Positions 21,114-29,203 of a stretch of 64,000 nucleotides of DNA are shown here, piece by piece. The notes under the pieces are model-generated. The model saw nothing but the letters and a program-made list of their open reading frames with translations. It searched no databases and was not told where the DNA came from. The stretch lies in assembly GCF_014322795.1 (NCBI RefSeq), contig NZ_JAASTT010000006.1:1-64000 (forward strand). The letters are read 5' to 3'. Source of the stretch: Paenilisteria portnoyi (lineage in GTDB: Bacteria > Bacillota > Bacilli > Lactobacillales > Listeriaceae). Each line of letters opens with the position of its first letter. Within the stretch, counting starts at the first letter, position 1. The position numbers were made by a program, and so were the translations under genes.

Positions 21114-23298
21114 AGCGTGCTGGCCAGAATGCCCATTTTCCAAGTAGCATCGTAATTGCGGGAACTAAGAATGGACGAACGATGAATGTGTCAAGTAGAA
21201 CCCCGATCGCTGTGATTAAGCCAAATTGGACGAGTAATTGAATCGGTAATGTAGTCAAAACAGCGAACGTTCCAGCTAAAATAATACCTGCCGATGTGAT
21301 AACACCACCAGTTTGCCCGACGCCTTCTGTAATCGCCTCACGAAGCGGCAACTCCCGACTTTTCTTCCAGATGCTCGAAATCATGAAAATGTTGTAATCC
21401 TCACCGAGCGCCACGATAAAGACGAACGCATAAATCGGTATCAAACCAGCGATTGCCTCAACGCCCATCACGTAATGAATAATGAGCCAGCCAAGTCCGA
21501 GTGCACTGAAGAATGACAGCAAGACCGTCGCCACGAGATATACCATCGCGGTTACAGAACGCAAGTATACGAGTAGCAGCAACGCAATCAATCCGATAAC
21601 AAGTGGAATAATCAACGCCTCATCTTGTTTCGTCACAGCACGTGAATCGTATTGTGTCGCCGTCTGCCCAGCAATCCAAACATTGTTTTTCGAAATTCCA
21701 GCATCAGCAAGCGTCGTTTCCGCTGTACCGCGAATATCCGGAATAACATCCATCGCCTCGTTACTATAAGGATTATCCGCAAGCTCAATCGTATACATCA
21801 CATAATCCGGATTTTTTGCGCTTGGAATACCGATAGAAACATTCGCAACGCCATCCTCTTTCTGCAAATTAGTCCGAAGATCCGTTTTTTCACCATCTGT
21901 TTTCACAATCAAATCCACCGGTGCTAACTGCCCAGCACCAAAATGATCGCTAATCAACGTGAAACCTTCACGCGACGGCATATCTTTCGGGAATGTCGAA
22001 AGCGTGTCATACGTATATTTCACCTGCGTCGCAAAAATCGCACAGCCACCCAGAATCAAAATCGTGATCACAAACGTTTTAATCGGATGTTGCGCTGACA
22101 TTTCACCAACACGATGCCAAAAACGGTTTTCGCGATGTGGTTTTACCGTTTTGCCCTTTTTAGCAGCATGCGCTTTTGCCATCTCCTCTGTGCGCGGAAC
22201 GAACGGCCAAAACGAAATCCGACCAAAAATACCGAGCAACGCGGGAACTAGCGTCAACGAAGAAATCATCATGATTAATATCGACAAACTAAATGGCACC
22301 GCAAAATTATGAATCGAACCATATTTTGCGACCAATAAAATAAGTAACGCCGCCATTACTGTGAAACCGCTAAGCGCAATTGCACCCGCCGTATTACTAA
22401 AAGCCTTTTTGAAAGCCGTATAGCGATTTTCATCATGGTGCAGCTGACTACGAAATCTCGCAATTAAGAACAAACAATAATCCGTCCCGGCCCCAAATAA
22501 CAACACCGTCATAATCGAAAGTCCCTGCGAACCGTACGTAATAATGCCCTCTTTTCCAAGCAACGCAATAATCGGCGTCACCGCCAAATAAGCAAAACCA
22601 ACCGCAATGAGCGGAATAAAAGCCAAAATCGGCGAACGATAAATCACCAACAAGAATATCAAAACAAGCAAGACCGTCCCGATTAATAGCGACACATCCG
22701 CATCACTAAACAACTCCGTCGCATCCACGCTAATCCCCGCAGGCCCAGTCGTGCGCGCCGTCAACGTGTCCTTACTACTTACTTTCTGATCAAACGGCTT
22801 ATCCTCAAAAATCCCATTCGCCGTTTTTTCTAACTCCTCAAAACTCGTTTTCAGCTCATCCGAAGTCGCCTCCGAATCCATCAAAACCGTCTGAATAAAC
22901 GTCGTACCATCCTTCGAAACCTGCTGCTTCAAAACTGGAAGCGGCATTTTATCATACGGGACCACCGTTTTCTGATGATCGACTGGATTTTGTTGCAACT
23001 CCTTCGAAAACTCTTGAATCTGCGCCAAATCAACATTCGTCAGCCCCGTACTCCTGAACCACGTAATCAGAGCCGGCGTACCTTCTCCCGTCGGAAACTG
23101 CTCATCCATCACTTTTTGAGCCACAACAGAAGGCTCCGATGCCGCTAAATCTGACGCCGCATCATCCTTATAGTCCGCGGATTTCGGCAAAAACACCTGC
23201 AAAGCGACCACAATCAAAATCCAAACAGCAAGAGTAATCCACCTACCGCGCTTCCCACCTACTGCGTTAGCAATCTTACTAAAAATCCCATGACTCAT
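21085..23298 (-). CDS. MMPL/RND-type membrane exporter
   Basis: 737 residues in two similar halves: one N-terminal helix, an outside domain (about 40-195), a block of five or six helices, a cytoplasmic basic loop (AHAAKKGKTVKPHRENRF), then again helix, outside domain and a helix block. GAGTDYCLFLIARFR and LGEDYNIFMISSIWKKSRE are the paired MMPL motifs with the charged relay (GxxxDY). This family exports lipids or drugs by proton motive force; cargo here unknown. A TetR-type regulator lies directly upstream on the same strand and palindromes lie between them. Its last codons form one arm of a hairpin repeat. Confidence 0.93.
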   Translation of the reverse strand: MSHGIFSKIANAVGGKRGRWITLAVWILIVVALQVFLPKSADYKDDAASDLAASEPSVVAQKVMDEQFPTGEGTPALITWFRSTGLTNVDLAQIQEFSKELQQNPVDHQKTVVPYDKMPLPVLKQQVSKDGTTFIQTVLMDSEATSDELKTSFEELEKTANGIFEDKPFDQKVSSKDTLTARTTGPAGISVDATELFSDADVSLLIGTVLLVLIFLLVIYRSPILAFIPLIAVGFAYLAVTPIIALLGKEGIITYGSQGLSIMTVLLFGAGTDYCLFLIARFRSQLHHDENRYTAFKKAFSNTAGAIALSGFTVMAALLILLVAKYGSIHNFAVPFSLSILIMMISSLTLVPALLGIFGRISFWPFVPRTEEMAKAHAAKKGKTVKPHRENRFWHRVGEMSAQHPIKTFVITILILGGCAIFATQVKYTYDTLSTFPKDMPSREGFTLISDHFGAGQLAPVDLIVKTDGEKTDLRTNLQKEDGVANVSIGIPSAKNPDYVMYTIELADNPYSNEAMDVIPDIRGTAETTLADAGISKNNVWIAGQTATQYDSRAVTKQDEALIIPLVIGLIALLLLVYLRSVTAMVYLVATVLLSFFSALGLGWLIIHYVMGVEAIAGLIPIYAFVFIVALGEDYNIFMISSIWKKSRELPLREAITEGVGQTGGVITSAGIILAGTFAVLTTLPIQLLVQFGLITAIGVLLDTFIVRPFLVPAITMLLGKWAFWPARSPRNDHLRR

Positions 23299-23318
23299 CT
23301 CAACTTCCCCCTAATTCA

Positions 23319-23357
23319 TTTATCGATCGATCAATATTTTCGCTTATCAATTGATAA
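23319..23357. promoter_or_regulatory. Candidate TetR operators between regulator and exporter
   Basis: TTATCAATTGATAA (23344-23357) is a perfect 14-bp palindrome, and TTTATCGATCGATCAATA (23319-23336) is a near copy. Two such sites 25 bp apart just before the exporter gene suggest autoregulation by the adjacent TetR-type protein. Confidence 0.55.
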
Positions 23358-23388
23358 ATTTTTATTTATAAAAAAAGAGACATTCCAA

Positions 23389-23991
23389 TTATACCTCTTT
23401 TTCACAAATCCCAAACATCATAAAATCGATCAGTTCATCCAAACGATCCGACATTGAACCCGTACGAAACGGGCTGTCACTAGCGAAAACTGGGCTAATC
23501 GCCGACAAACAATAACGCGCCGCCGTCTCACTCGTAACCCCTTCACGTAATGTACCATCAGCCTCCATCTTTTCAAAAAGACGCTTAAATGGATCCAAAT
23601 ACGTAGACTGCCATAGTTGGAACATCAAAAACTGATTTTCCTTCTTCAACTCATTCAATATATCATGAATCATCATCAAAATATTCGTCGGATGATTCTC
23701 AATCAACATCATTAGCATAGCTTTTAATTGCACTTTTGGCGAGTCATTTGCCTGCTCAATCGGAATCATGTCCGTATGAATCTCAATCGTCAGCTGCCGA
23801 ACAACCTCGACATAAAGCGATTCCTTATCCTTGAAATGATGGTAAAGCCCAGGCTGCGTCATCTGGCACTGCGCCGCAATATCCCGCGTTGAAACCGAAC
23901 GATAGCCCTTTTCCATAAACAAATCACGAGCCGTCGTTAAAATTTTATTACGCGTAAAAATCAATTCCTCCGCACGAGTCCGCTTCTTCAT
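23389..23991 (-). CDS. TetR/AcrR-family transcriptional regulator
   Basis: 200 residues. N-terminal HTH: ILTTARDLFMEKGYRSVSTRDIAAQCQMTQPGLYHHFKDKESLY, the standard TetR pattern; the rest is a helical ligand domain. GGAGG precedes the ATG. It is just upstream of the MMPL exporter in the same direction and is most likely its repressor. Inducer unknown. Confidence 0.92.
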   Translation of the reverse strand: MKKRTRAEELIFTRNKILTTARDLFMEKGYRSVSTRDIAAQCQMTQPGLYHHFKDKESLYVEVVRQLTIEIHTDMIPIEQANDSPKVQLKAMLMMLIENHPTNILMMIHDILNELKKENQFLMFQLWQSTYLDPFKRLFEKMEADGTLREGVTSETAARYCLSAISPVFASDSPFRTGSMSDRLDELIDFMMFGICEKEV

Positions 23992-24059
23992 CCTTTTTCG
24001 CCTCCATCACTCATTCCTCCATCATTTTATCACGACTTCACCAATCCGTAAACCTCACG

Positions 24060-24926
24060 TCATAGCTCCTCCCGCAACATCAAAACCGACTGCTCCTTGC
24101 GCTTTGCCTCAAACATAATATCCGCATTCCGACCAGCCAACAATCCCAGCAACCGCCGAAAATCCTCCAAATGAATCAACTCATGATGCGACCGATCCGT
24201 AGCACCCGTTTTTCCAGAACTAATATGCATTTTCGGCGTCGTTTCCCACGTTTTGAAGACATCCGTCACAATTTGCGCCACATCCGCATCCGGCTCATGA
24301 TTACAAATATGATGATGAATATCAAAACAAACCGTTGCCCCAGTAGCCTTAGCAATCCCCAAAACATCATTCGCCGTATACGTCTTATCATCATTTTCAA
24401 GCCTCAACAATCGTTTAATATCATCTGGTAAGCCGTTATATGCCCGAATAAAGCGCTCACTTGCCGTTTTCTTATCCCCATAAGCCCCACCAATATGCAA
24501 AATCATATCCGTACCGCCGACCAGATCCAACAACTGCTGATGATACGTTAATTCCGCAATCGCCTTCTCCACAACATCCTCACGCGGTGAATTAATAATC
24601 GTATACTGCCCAGGATGCATCGACAACCGCATTCCATGAAGCTCCCGCAACCGACTAATTTCAGTCGTCAACGCCAAAATATCCGCATCACGCTGCCAAT
24701 CCCACGTCATTATCGGATGCGACGCAAAAGGAATCAAATCACTCGACATCCGGAAAAAATAAATCTCATGCGCAATATTCCACTCCAAAACCCGAATAAC
24801 CTCCGCCAAATTATGTACCGCAATCTCCTTCACCTTCGCAAGCCCCTGCTCCTCCACCGTCCGCAACCGACACGTCCGAAACTTCGAAGGCATCGACATA
24901 TTAATACACGCATAACCCAATCTCAT
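24060..24926 (-). CDS. uvsE: UV DNA damage endonuclease
   Basis: Nicks DNA 5' of UV photoproducts in an alternative excision repair path. About 288 residues forming a TIM barrel: LGYACINMSMPSKFRTCR at the start, FRMSSDLIPFASHP, RLSMHPGQYTIINSP, LHIGGAYGDK, RLENDDKTYT, FDIHHHICN and KMHISSGKTG hold the metal-binding His, Glu and Asp. I start at the ATG after GGGGTGGG, which gives the family start MRLGYAC. Confidence 0.95.
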   Translation of the reverse strand: MRLGYACINMSMPSKFRTCRLRTVEEQGLAKVKEIAVHNLAEVIRVLEWNIAHEIYFFRMSSDLIPFASHPIMTWDWQRDADILALTTEISRLRELHGMRLSMHPGQYTIINSPREDVVEKAIAELTYHQQLLDLVGGTDMILHIGGAYGDKKTASERFIRAYNGLPDDIKRLLRLENDDKTYTANDVLGIAKATGATVCFDIHHHICNHEPDADVAQIVTDVFKTWETTPKMHISSGKTGATDRSHHELIHLEDFRRLLGLLAGRNADIMFEAKRKEQSVLMLREEL

Positions 24927-24956
24927 AATCCCACCCCATTCGCATCCCATCATAGC

Positions 24957-25002
24957 AAAAAAGCAACGATCATACCAGAAAGTGGTTTTGATTGTTGCTT
25001 TT
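24957..25002 (-). terminator. Terminator of the amidase-like gene
   Basis: AAAAGCAACAATCA pairs with TGATCGTTGCTTTTTT with inner pairing ACCA/TGGT; T-rich on the minus side. Confidence 0.75.
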
Positions 25003-25012
25003 GGGTTATAAA

Positions 25013-25930
25013 TCAGAATTTAATCAAACTCAATTTATTAACTTTAGTATCAATGGAAATACTATTCCAATTATTATTTTTTCTATCCCCACTGTGCTGA
25101 GAGATATAAAGTGTATTACCTGATTTATCCGTTACTATACAATTATGCCACGATCGTCCAGTCTTCTTATTAGCATAATTTATCACGTCACCTACATTTG
25201 CTTTTTTCGATAAATCAGCCCTTGAAGAATATACAGTCACATTTGATTTCTTTATCTGCCAGTAAAGCCTAAACTCATTAGCATTAATCCATGCCGCACT
25301 ATCTGACCTGCCTGTTTGTGTTAGCGTACTAGACCAAGTTTTATATAATGGATATCCAGTACTCGTACCGCGCATCCCACCTGCATAAATAGCTTGTGAA
25401 ACAAAATTGGTACAATCGCCACCACTACCACCATACGATTTATATGACTTATTATGACTTAATGCATATTTTAAAGCATAGTTCGCAGCAGCTGTTCTGT
25501 TGTAACCAGATGCTTTTAACAGCCTCGGCACCTCCACAAAACTATCGTTGGCTAATGTACTCGCCTCACCTTCCACCTCTTCTTTAACATCTTGAAGTGT
25601 CATATCTTGTATATCATGAATAGTTGTCGACTCATTAGAAGTTTCTTGGTATATGTATTCAGTAGCATACGCAAGGATGTCTTCGTAATTATCTAATTTT
25701 GTTATCTCGTTATCTTCCTCTTCACTCAATTGCTTATACAAATAGTCACCCATTTCAGCCGATCCTATTTCAAATTGCCATCCACGTGTATCAAGATATG
25801 CCAACAAACTCTTTTCGATGTCACCAATCGTTGTCTCCATACTTGCGTCGACCTCTTCAGCATTAGCTGCCAAAGGCCCCATAAAACTAAGTCCGAGCAA
25901 CATAATTATTCCCATAAAAAGCTTTTTCAT
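25013..25930 (-). CDS. Secreted amidase-domain protein (Amidase_6 type)
   Basis: 305 residues: signal peptide (MKKLFMGIIMLLGLSFMGPLAANA), an acidic helical segment of about 105 residues, the motif RLLKAS, and a C-terminal domain that fits the putative amidase family (YNRTAAANYALKYALSHN, then GGDCTNFVSQAIYAGG with the presumed catalytic cysteine, and SWHNCIVTDKSG with the histidine). The acidic N-terminal part could be a propeptide. Its start overlaps the stop of the upstream membrane-anchored gene (TGATG), so the two are translationally coupled. Possible cell-wall hydrolase; substrate unknown. Confidence 0.82.
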   Translation of the reverse strand: MKKLFMGIIMLLGLSFMGPLAANAEEVDASMETTIGDIEKSLLAYLDTRGWQFEIGSAEMGDYLYKQLSEEEDNEITKLDNYEDILAYATEYIYQETSNESTTIHDIQDMTLQDVKEEVEGEASTLANDSFVEVPRLLKASGYNRTAAANYALKYALSHNKSYKSYGGSGGDCTNFVSQAIYAGGMRGTSTGYPLYKTWSSTLTQTGRSDSAAWINANEFRLYWQIKKSNVTVYSSRADLSKKANVGDVINYANKKTGRSWHNCIVTDKSGNTLYISQHSGDRKNNNWNSISIDTKVNKLSLIKF

Positions 25931-26349
25931 CAGTTACTGCTCCCTTCTCTGCTCAATGTTAACTCTTCAGAAAATCCCTTATTATCGATCTTACCAAAAA
26001 TGATTATCTTTATTTTAGTATCTTTTTTTACATTTTGCTGAAATTCAGCAAAGGGTAATTCGTCATAATATTTGTGTTTTATCTCTGATGAGTCAATTTT
26101 TTTTCCATTAAAAAAAGTCTCAATGCGGTTGATATATATACTTTCTTTCTCGCCTGAATCCCCAATCCAATTTACTGTACCTGAATACATATCTTTCGCC
26201 GAGTTCCTTGATATAGCAAACTTAGCGCTCCACTCATTATTATGCCCATCCCATTTATAATTAGAACTTTCAAAACTTAATTTGTACACAAAATACCCAC
26301 CTACACAAATGAATAAAATTATTATGACTATCCAAATTTTCTTGCTCAT
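25930..26349 (-). CDS. Membrane-anchored extracellular protein, unknown function
   Basis: 139 residues with one N-terminal membrane helix (SKKIWIVIIILFICVGGYFVYKL) and an outside beta-rich domain (YKWDGHNNEWSAKFAISRNS...). No family recognised. First gene of a two-gene operon with the amidase-like gene, stop and start overlapping. Start chosen at the ATG after GGGAGGTGG, 18 codons inside the longest frame. Confidence 0.72.
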   Translation of the reverse strand: MSKKIWIVIIILFICVGGYFVYKLSFESSNYKWDGHNNEWSAKFAISRNSAKDMYSGTVNWIGDSGEKESIYINRIETFFNGKKIDSSEIKHKYYDELPFAEFQQNVKKDTKIKIIIFGKIDNKGFSEELTLSREGSSN

Positions 26350-26374
26350 ATGTTCACCACCTCCCGTTAAATTA

Positions 26375-26413
26375 ATGTTACAATAAAAACAATAAATATG
26401 CAAGCGCTATCAT
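26375..26413 (-). promoter_or_regulatory. Promoter with cre-like site
   Basis: TTGCAT (26398-26403) and TAACAT (26375-26380), spacer 17 bp, with ATGATAGCGCTTGCAT over the -35 box: one mismatch from the cre consensus, at the same position as in the promoter at 10672-10710. Both promoters also share TTTATTG before the -10 box. Confidence 0.55.
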
Positions 26414-26599
26414 AATTAAATATACATTTAACTTAACAAGTAGTAATATCCCCAAAAAACTGCCTGAAACAATGTCTTTTGGAGATTTTTGTAATTCCCG
26501 AAACGTTGACACCAAGCAGTTTCAATTCTAATTAGCAATATTTAACACAACATTGTTAAGCCAATATCTGCTTTAGAAAAAACCAAGTAAAACCTTAAC

Positions 26600-27769
26600 C
26601 TAATGTATAAACCCAGCCAAAATACTCGTAACCACCACCGACAAGATTGTAACCGTCGAAAAACCAGCAACAATCATTTTTGGTAATATTTCGCCCTCAA
26701 TCGCCGCGATTTCCTGCGCGTTTTCACCAGCACTTTTCGCGGCCTCTTGACTCAAAATCATTGTTCCAGGAAAACCGTAAAGCGTCGTGAGTCCAATCGC
26801 CATTGACATCGCCAGACTATACCCAAGAAGTTTTCCCAAAGCTGCCGAAAAAATAACGCTCCCTGTAACCCCAATCGCAAACGCAATACAAAGCGGTCCA
26901 ATCAGCGAAATTAAATCGTCCACAGAAGACGTTGCAAGCGGACCAAAAATAATGAGCAAAATACCAATCATCATCAGCCCGTATGCATCGATACCAGTAA
27001 GGATATTCGGTTTTAAAATACCAAACGCACGAAGCAAAATACCGAGCAACAACGCCACAACAAATTGATTCAGAATTCCATTCGTAATATCAGCAATAAA
27101 ACCAGCCAACATGACCACCGCACCGACGACAAACAAAGTCCCCGCCGTCGTTTGAAACGCTTGTGGCAAGATCGTTCTCGGTTCCTTACTCATCTCTTTT
27201 TCGACCGGTGCCTTCACTTTCAACTTACCAGTCCGATATTCTCCCCGTAAGCGCTGCGCCTCTTTTCGCAAAATAATCGATGTAAGCGGATACCCAATCA
27301 AGCCCTGAAAAGCCGAAATCAGCACAGCAAAAACAGCAACTAACACCAATCCAGATGCCAGAGCCGCTTCTTGAATAAGAATAACTGCGACCGTCGTACC
27401 ACTAATTGCTCCAATCGCCGAAATAATAAAATTTTGATCCAAGAAGAAAGAACCAATCGTGAAAAGAAAAACAATAATGCCAAGTATTGCGGAAACACCG
27501 ATCAGAACCGTTCGCCACTGTTTTTTCAGCTCATCAATACTAATCATCGTCCCAATGTGAACAATCAGCATGCCAATAACCGTCTGACCCAGCGCGAGTA
27601 AAGACGAACTAGTCAGCAAATCTTCGGGAAATAGGTTCGTTTTAAACCCGACAATAAAAATAATCGCCGCCACAAGTAAAGAAGAAATAAGCGACTTCGT
27701 TTTCTTAGCCACAAAATCACCAATAGTCCAAATAAGCATGATAATCGTAAAAGCCGTCACCGGATTCAT
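26600..27769 (-). CDS. Multi-pass membrane transporter, substrate unknown
   Basis: 389 residues with about 10-11 membrane helices and one central charged loop (EAQRLRGEYRTGKLKVKAPVEKEMSKEPR, about 175-203). The two halves each contain glycine-rich re-entrant-like segments (GAISGTTVAVILIQEA and GLTTLYGFPGTMILSQEA), which suggests an inverted-repeat carrier similar in style to glutamate/citrate symporters. No specific family assigned. Start is the ATG after GGGGGA. Monocistronic. Confidence 0.75.
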   Translation of the reverse strand: MNPVTAFTIIMLIWTIGDFVAKKTKSLISSLLVAAIIFIVGFKTNLFPEDLLTSSSLLALGQTVIGMLIVHIGTMISIDELKKQWRTVLIGVSAILGIIVFLFTIGSFFLDQNFIISAIGAISGTTVAVILIQEAALASGLVLVAVFAVLISAFQGLIGYPLTSIILRKEAQRLRGEYRTGKLKVKAPVEKEMSKEPRTILPQAFQTTAGTLFVVGAVVMLAGFIADITNGILNQFVVALLLGILLRAFGILKPNILTGIDAYGLMMIGILLIIFGPLATSSVDDLISLIGPLCIAFAIGVTGSVIFSAALGKLLGYSLAMSMAIGLTTLYGFPGTMILSQEAAKSAGENAQEIAAIEGEILPKMIVAGFSTVTILSVVVTSILAGFIH

Positions 27770-27974
27770 ATAAATCCCCCATCTCATTAAATTATTCCAA
27801 CCGACATATTATCCCGCGTAATACCCTCGTGTTCCTCCCTTTTTCTTACTGTGTTCAATATCAAACAAACTAGTGGGAATGTTCTGAAATTTAAAGATAT
27901 CAATAATTACTGTCACATGAATTGTAGCATAAAATATAGTAAATTATCAAATAAAAAAAAGCCAAAAATATAGG

Positions 27975-28562
27975 CTAATTATGCAACATATCTTCCATCT
28001 CTCTATAAATCGTTTCTTGAACTTGTTTTGTAGCAATTCCCATAAGATGTTCTCCAGCACCAGAAAAATGAACAATATCCGCAAACCCCATCGATTTATA
28101 AAAGCTTGTTGATTTTTCATTTAGCGAATCCACAACCAACACTGGGAACTTAACATATGGAGATATATTAATACTACATATCCTGAACAAAGCATTCATC
28201 AGAGCTGATCCATATCCTTGCCCTTGATGCTCTTCTTTTATTGCAAAGTGTGTAATTTTAAAAGCTGGATAAACTCTTAATTGATTTGTAAAATATTTCG
28301 TATTGGAACGTTTGAATTTCTTAGCTAAACTCACCTCGCTCGCGCATATTGTGAAGTAACCAATTAATTCGTTCCCCATCATCATAATCGTTGTGGCACT
28401 AAGCATCTCAGAATCTTGTTTCATCGCGTCTGTACGAATAAAGTCATTCAATAGATCAATCCCACATTCAAAAGGCCCCACGACATTATCATGAGACACT
28501 AGTCCATTAAGAGAGAAAATATCTATGTCGTCACTTTTCTGCTTCTTGTTATCTCTCATCAT
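27975..28562 (-). CDS. GNAT-family toxin of a type II toxin-antitoxin pair (TacT-like)
   Basis: About 195 residues. FECGIDLLNDFIRTDAM...LSATTIMMMGNELIGYFTICA matches the start of TacT-like acetyltransferases, which block translation by acetylating charged tRNA. The acetyl-CoA loop is EEHQGQGYGSALM, and VVDSLNEKSTSFYKSMGF ends the fold. The start is one of two adjacent ATGs after GAGGGATGG; a TTG further upstream overlaps the antitoxin stop. The upstream 55-codon gene fits an antitoxin. Chemistry inferred from the family only. Confidence 0.78.
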   Translation of the reverse strand: MMRDNKKQKSDDIDIFSLNGLVSHDNVVGPFECGIDLLNDFIRTDAMKQDSEMLSATTIMMMGNELIGYFTICASEVSLAKKFKRSNTKYFTNQLRVYPAFKITHFAIKEEHQGQGYGSALMNALFRICSINISPYVKFPVLVVDSLNEKSTSFYKSMGFADIVHFSGAGEHLMGIATKQVQETIYREMEDMLHN

Positions 28563-28573
28563 ATTTCCATCCC

Positions 28574-28741
28574 TCAATGAATATTTATGTTTTTGTTTTT
28601 CTTTGCTCTTCTCATTCTTAGGACAACTTCATTAACTTTATTTAAATCAACTACTGGATTTTCAAACAATTTAACCGCATTCTTAAAATCCTTATCTGGC
28701 AGAACAATGACATCATTTTTTTTCAACGTACCTGTTACCAT
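28574..28741 (-). CDS. Small antitoxin-like protein upstream of the GNAT toxin
   Basis: 55 residues, preceded by GGAGG. It reads LKKNDVIVLPDKDFKNAVKL then FENPVVDLNKVNEVVLRMRR, which resembles the C-terminal half of DUF1778-type antitoxins (a leucine-rich helix, then ENPP..N). The usual ribbon-helix-helix N-terminus is missing, so DNA-binding autoregulation may be lost or provided differently. Eleven bases separate it from the toxin start. Confidence 0.65.
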   Translation of the reverse strand: MVTGTLKKNDVIVLPDKDFKNAVKLFENPVVDLNKVNEVVLRMRRAKKNKNINIH

Positions 28742-28907
28742 AGCTCATTCCTCCAAATTATATTATTAGTCTTGATAGTAAATTTAATTTTAAAATCTAA
28801 TACAATGCTAAGCAATGTGCAAAACTATATAGTTCGTATAGCCTTATACCACTAATCCTATAGTACCACAGATTAAGATAAAACGGTACACATATATATA
28901 ACAAAAA
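28742..28907. other. Upstream region of the toxin-antitoxin pair
   Basis: AT-rich, with TATAAT close to the GGAGG site and several short palindromes (CTATATAG). No confident promoter or gene. Confidence 0.35.
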
Positions 28908-28937
28908 GTGTCCAATTAGTTTAGCCTAATTGGACAC
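28908..28937 (-). terminator. Terminator downstream of the nuclease-NTPase gene
   Basis: Perfect 12-bp arms GTGTCCAATTAG / CTAATTGGACAC followed by TTTTT on the minus strand. Confidence 0.85.
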
Positions 28938-29203
28938 AAGAATTATGATTCGTGTAACTAACAACCATTAATCACACAGACACGTTGATACTACTTACTT
29001 CAAATGCCCTCGATAGGTTTAATATGTGTGGCAGACCTGTTGCTACGTAAGGCTTTCAAAATATCTGCCACGATAATTGCCACATTTCGTTATTATCTCC
29101 AGTGATTACTAATCATGAAGTTTGCATAATAAATACATTGAATATGATGTCTTCGAATCAATGATCCAGATTAAGAGACTGCTACTTTATACATACATTG
29201 TAG
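28938..29203. other. Gap after the nuclease-NTPase gene
   Basis: No gene seen. TGTGGCAGA (29025-) and TCTGCCACG (29064-) form separated inverted arms. The 266 bases between the stop codon and the terminator are untranslated in the likely transcript. Confidence 0.35.

Noticed and set aside
26455-26522. AAACTGC...GCAGTTT inverted arms after the transporter gene
   Set aside because: Arms of seven to nine bases with a loop of about 45 and no T-run; too weak to call a terminator.
28587-28769. 60-codon plus-strand frame upstream of the GNAT toxin
   Set aside because: It is the reverse strand of the better supported antitoxin-like gene.
29010-29075. Possible attachment site or integrase remnant with TGTGGCAGA/TCTGCCACG arms
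   Set aside because: No integrase, no duplicated tRNA end and no matching second site found in the window.
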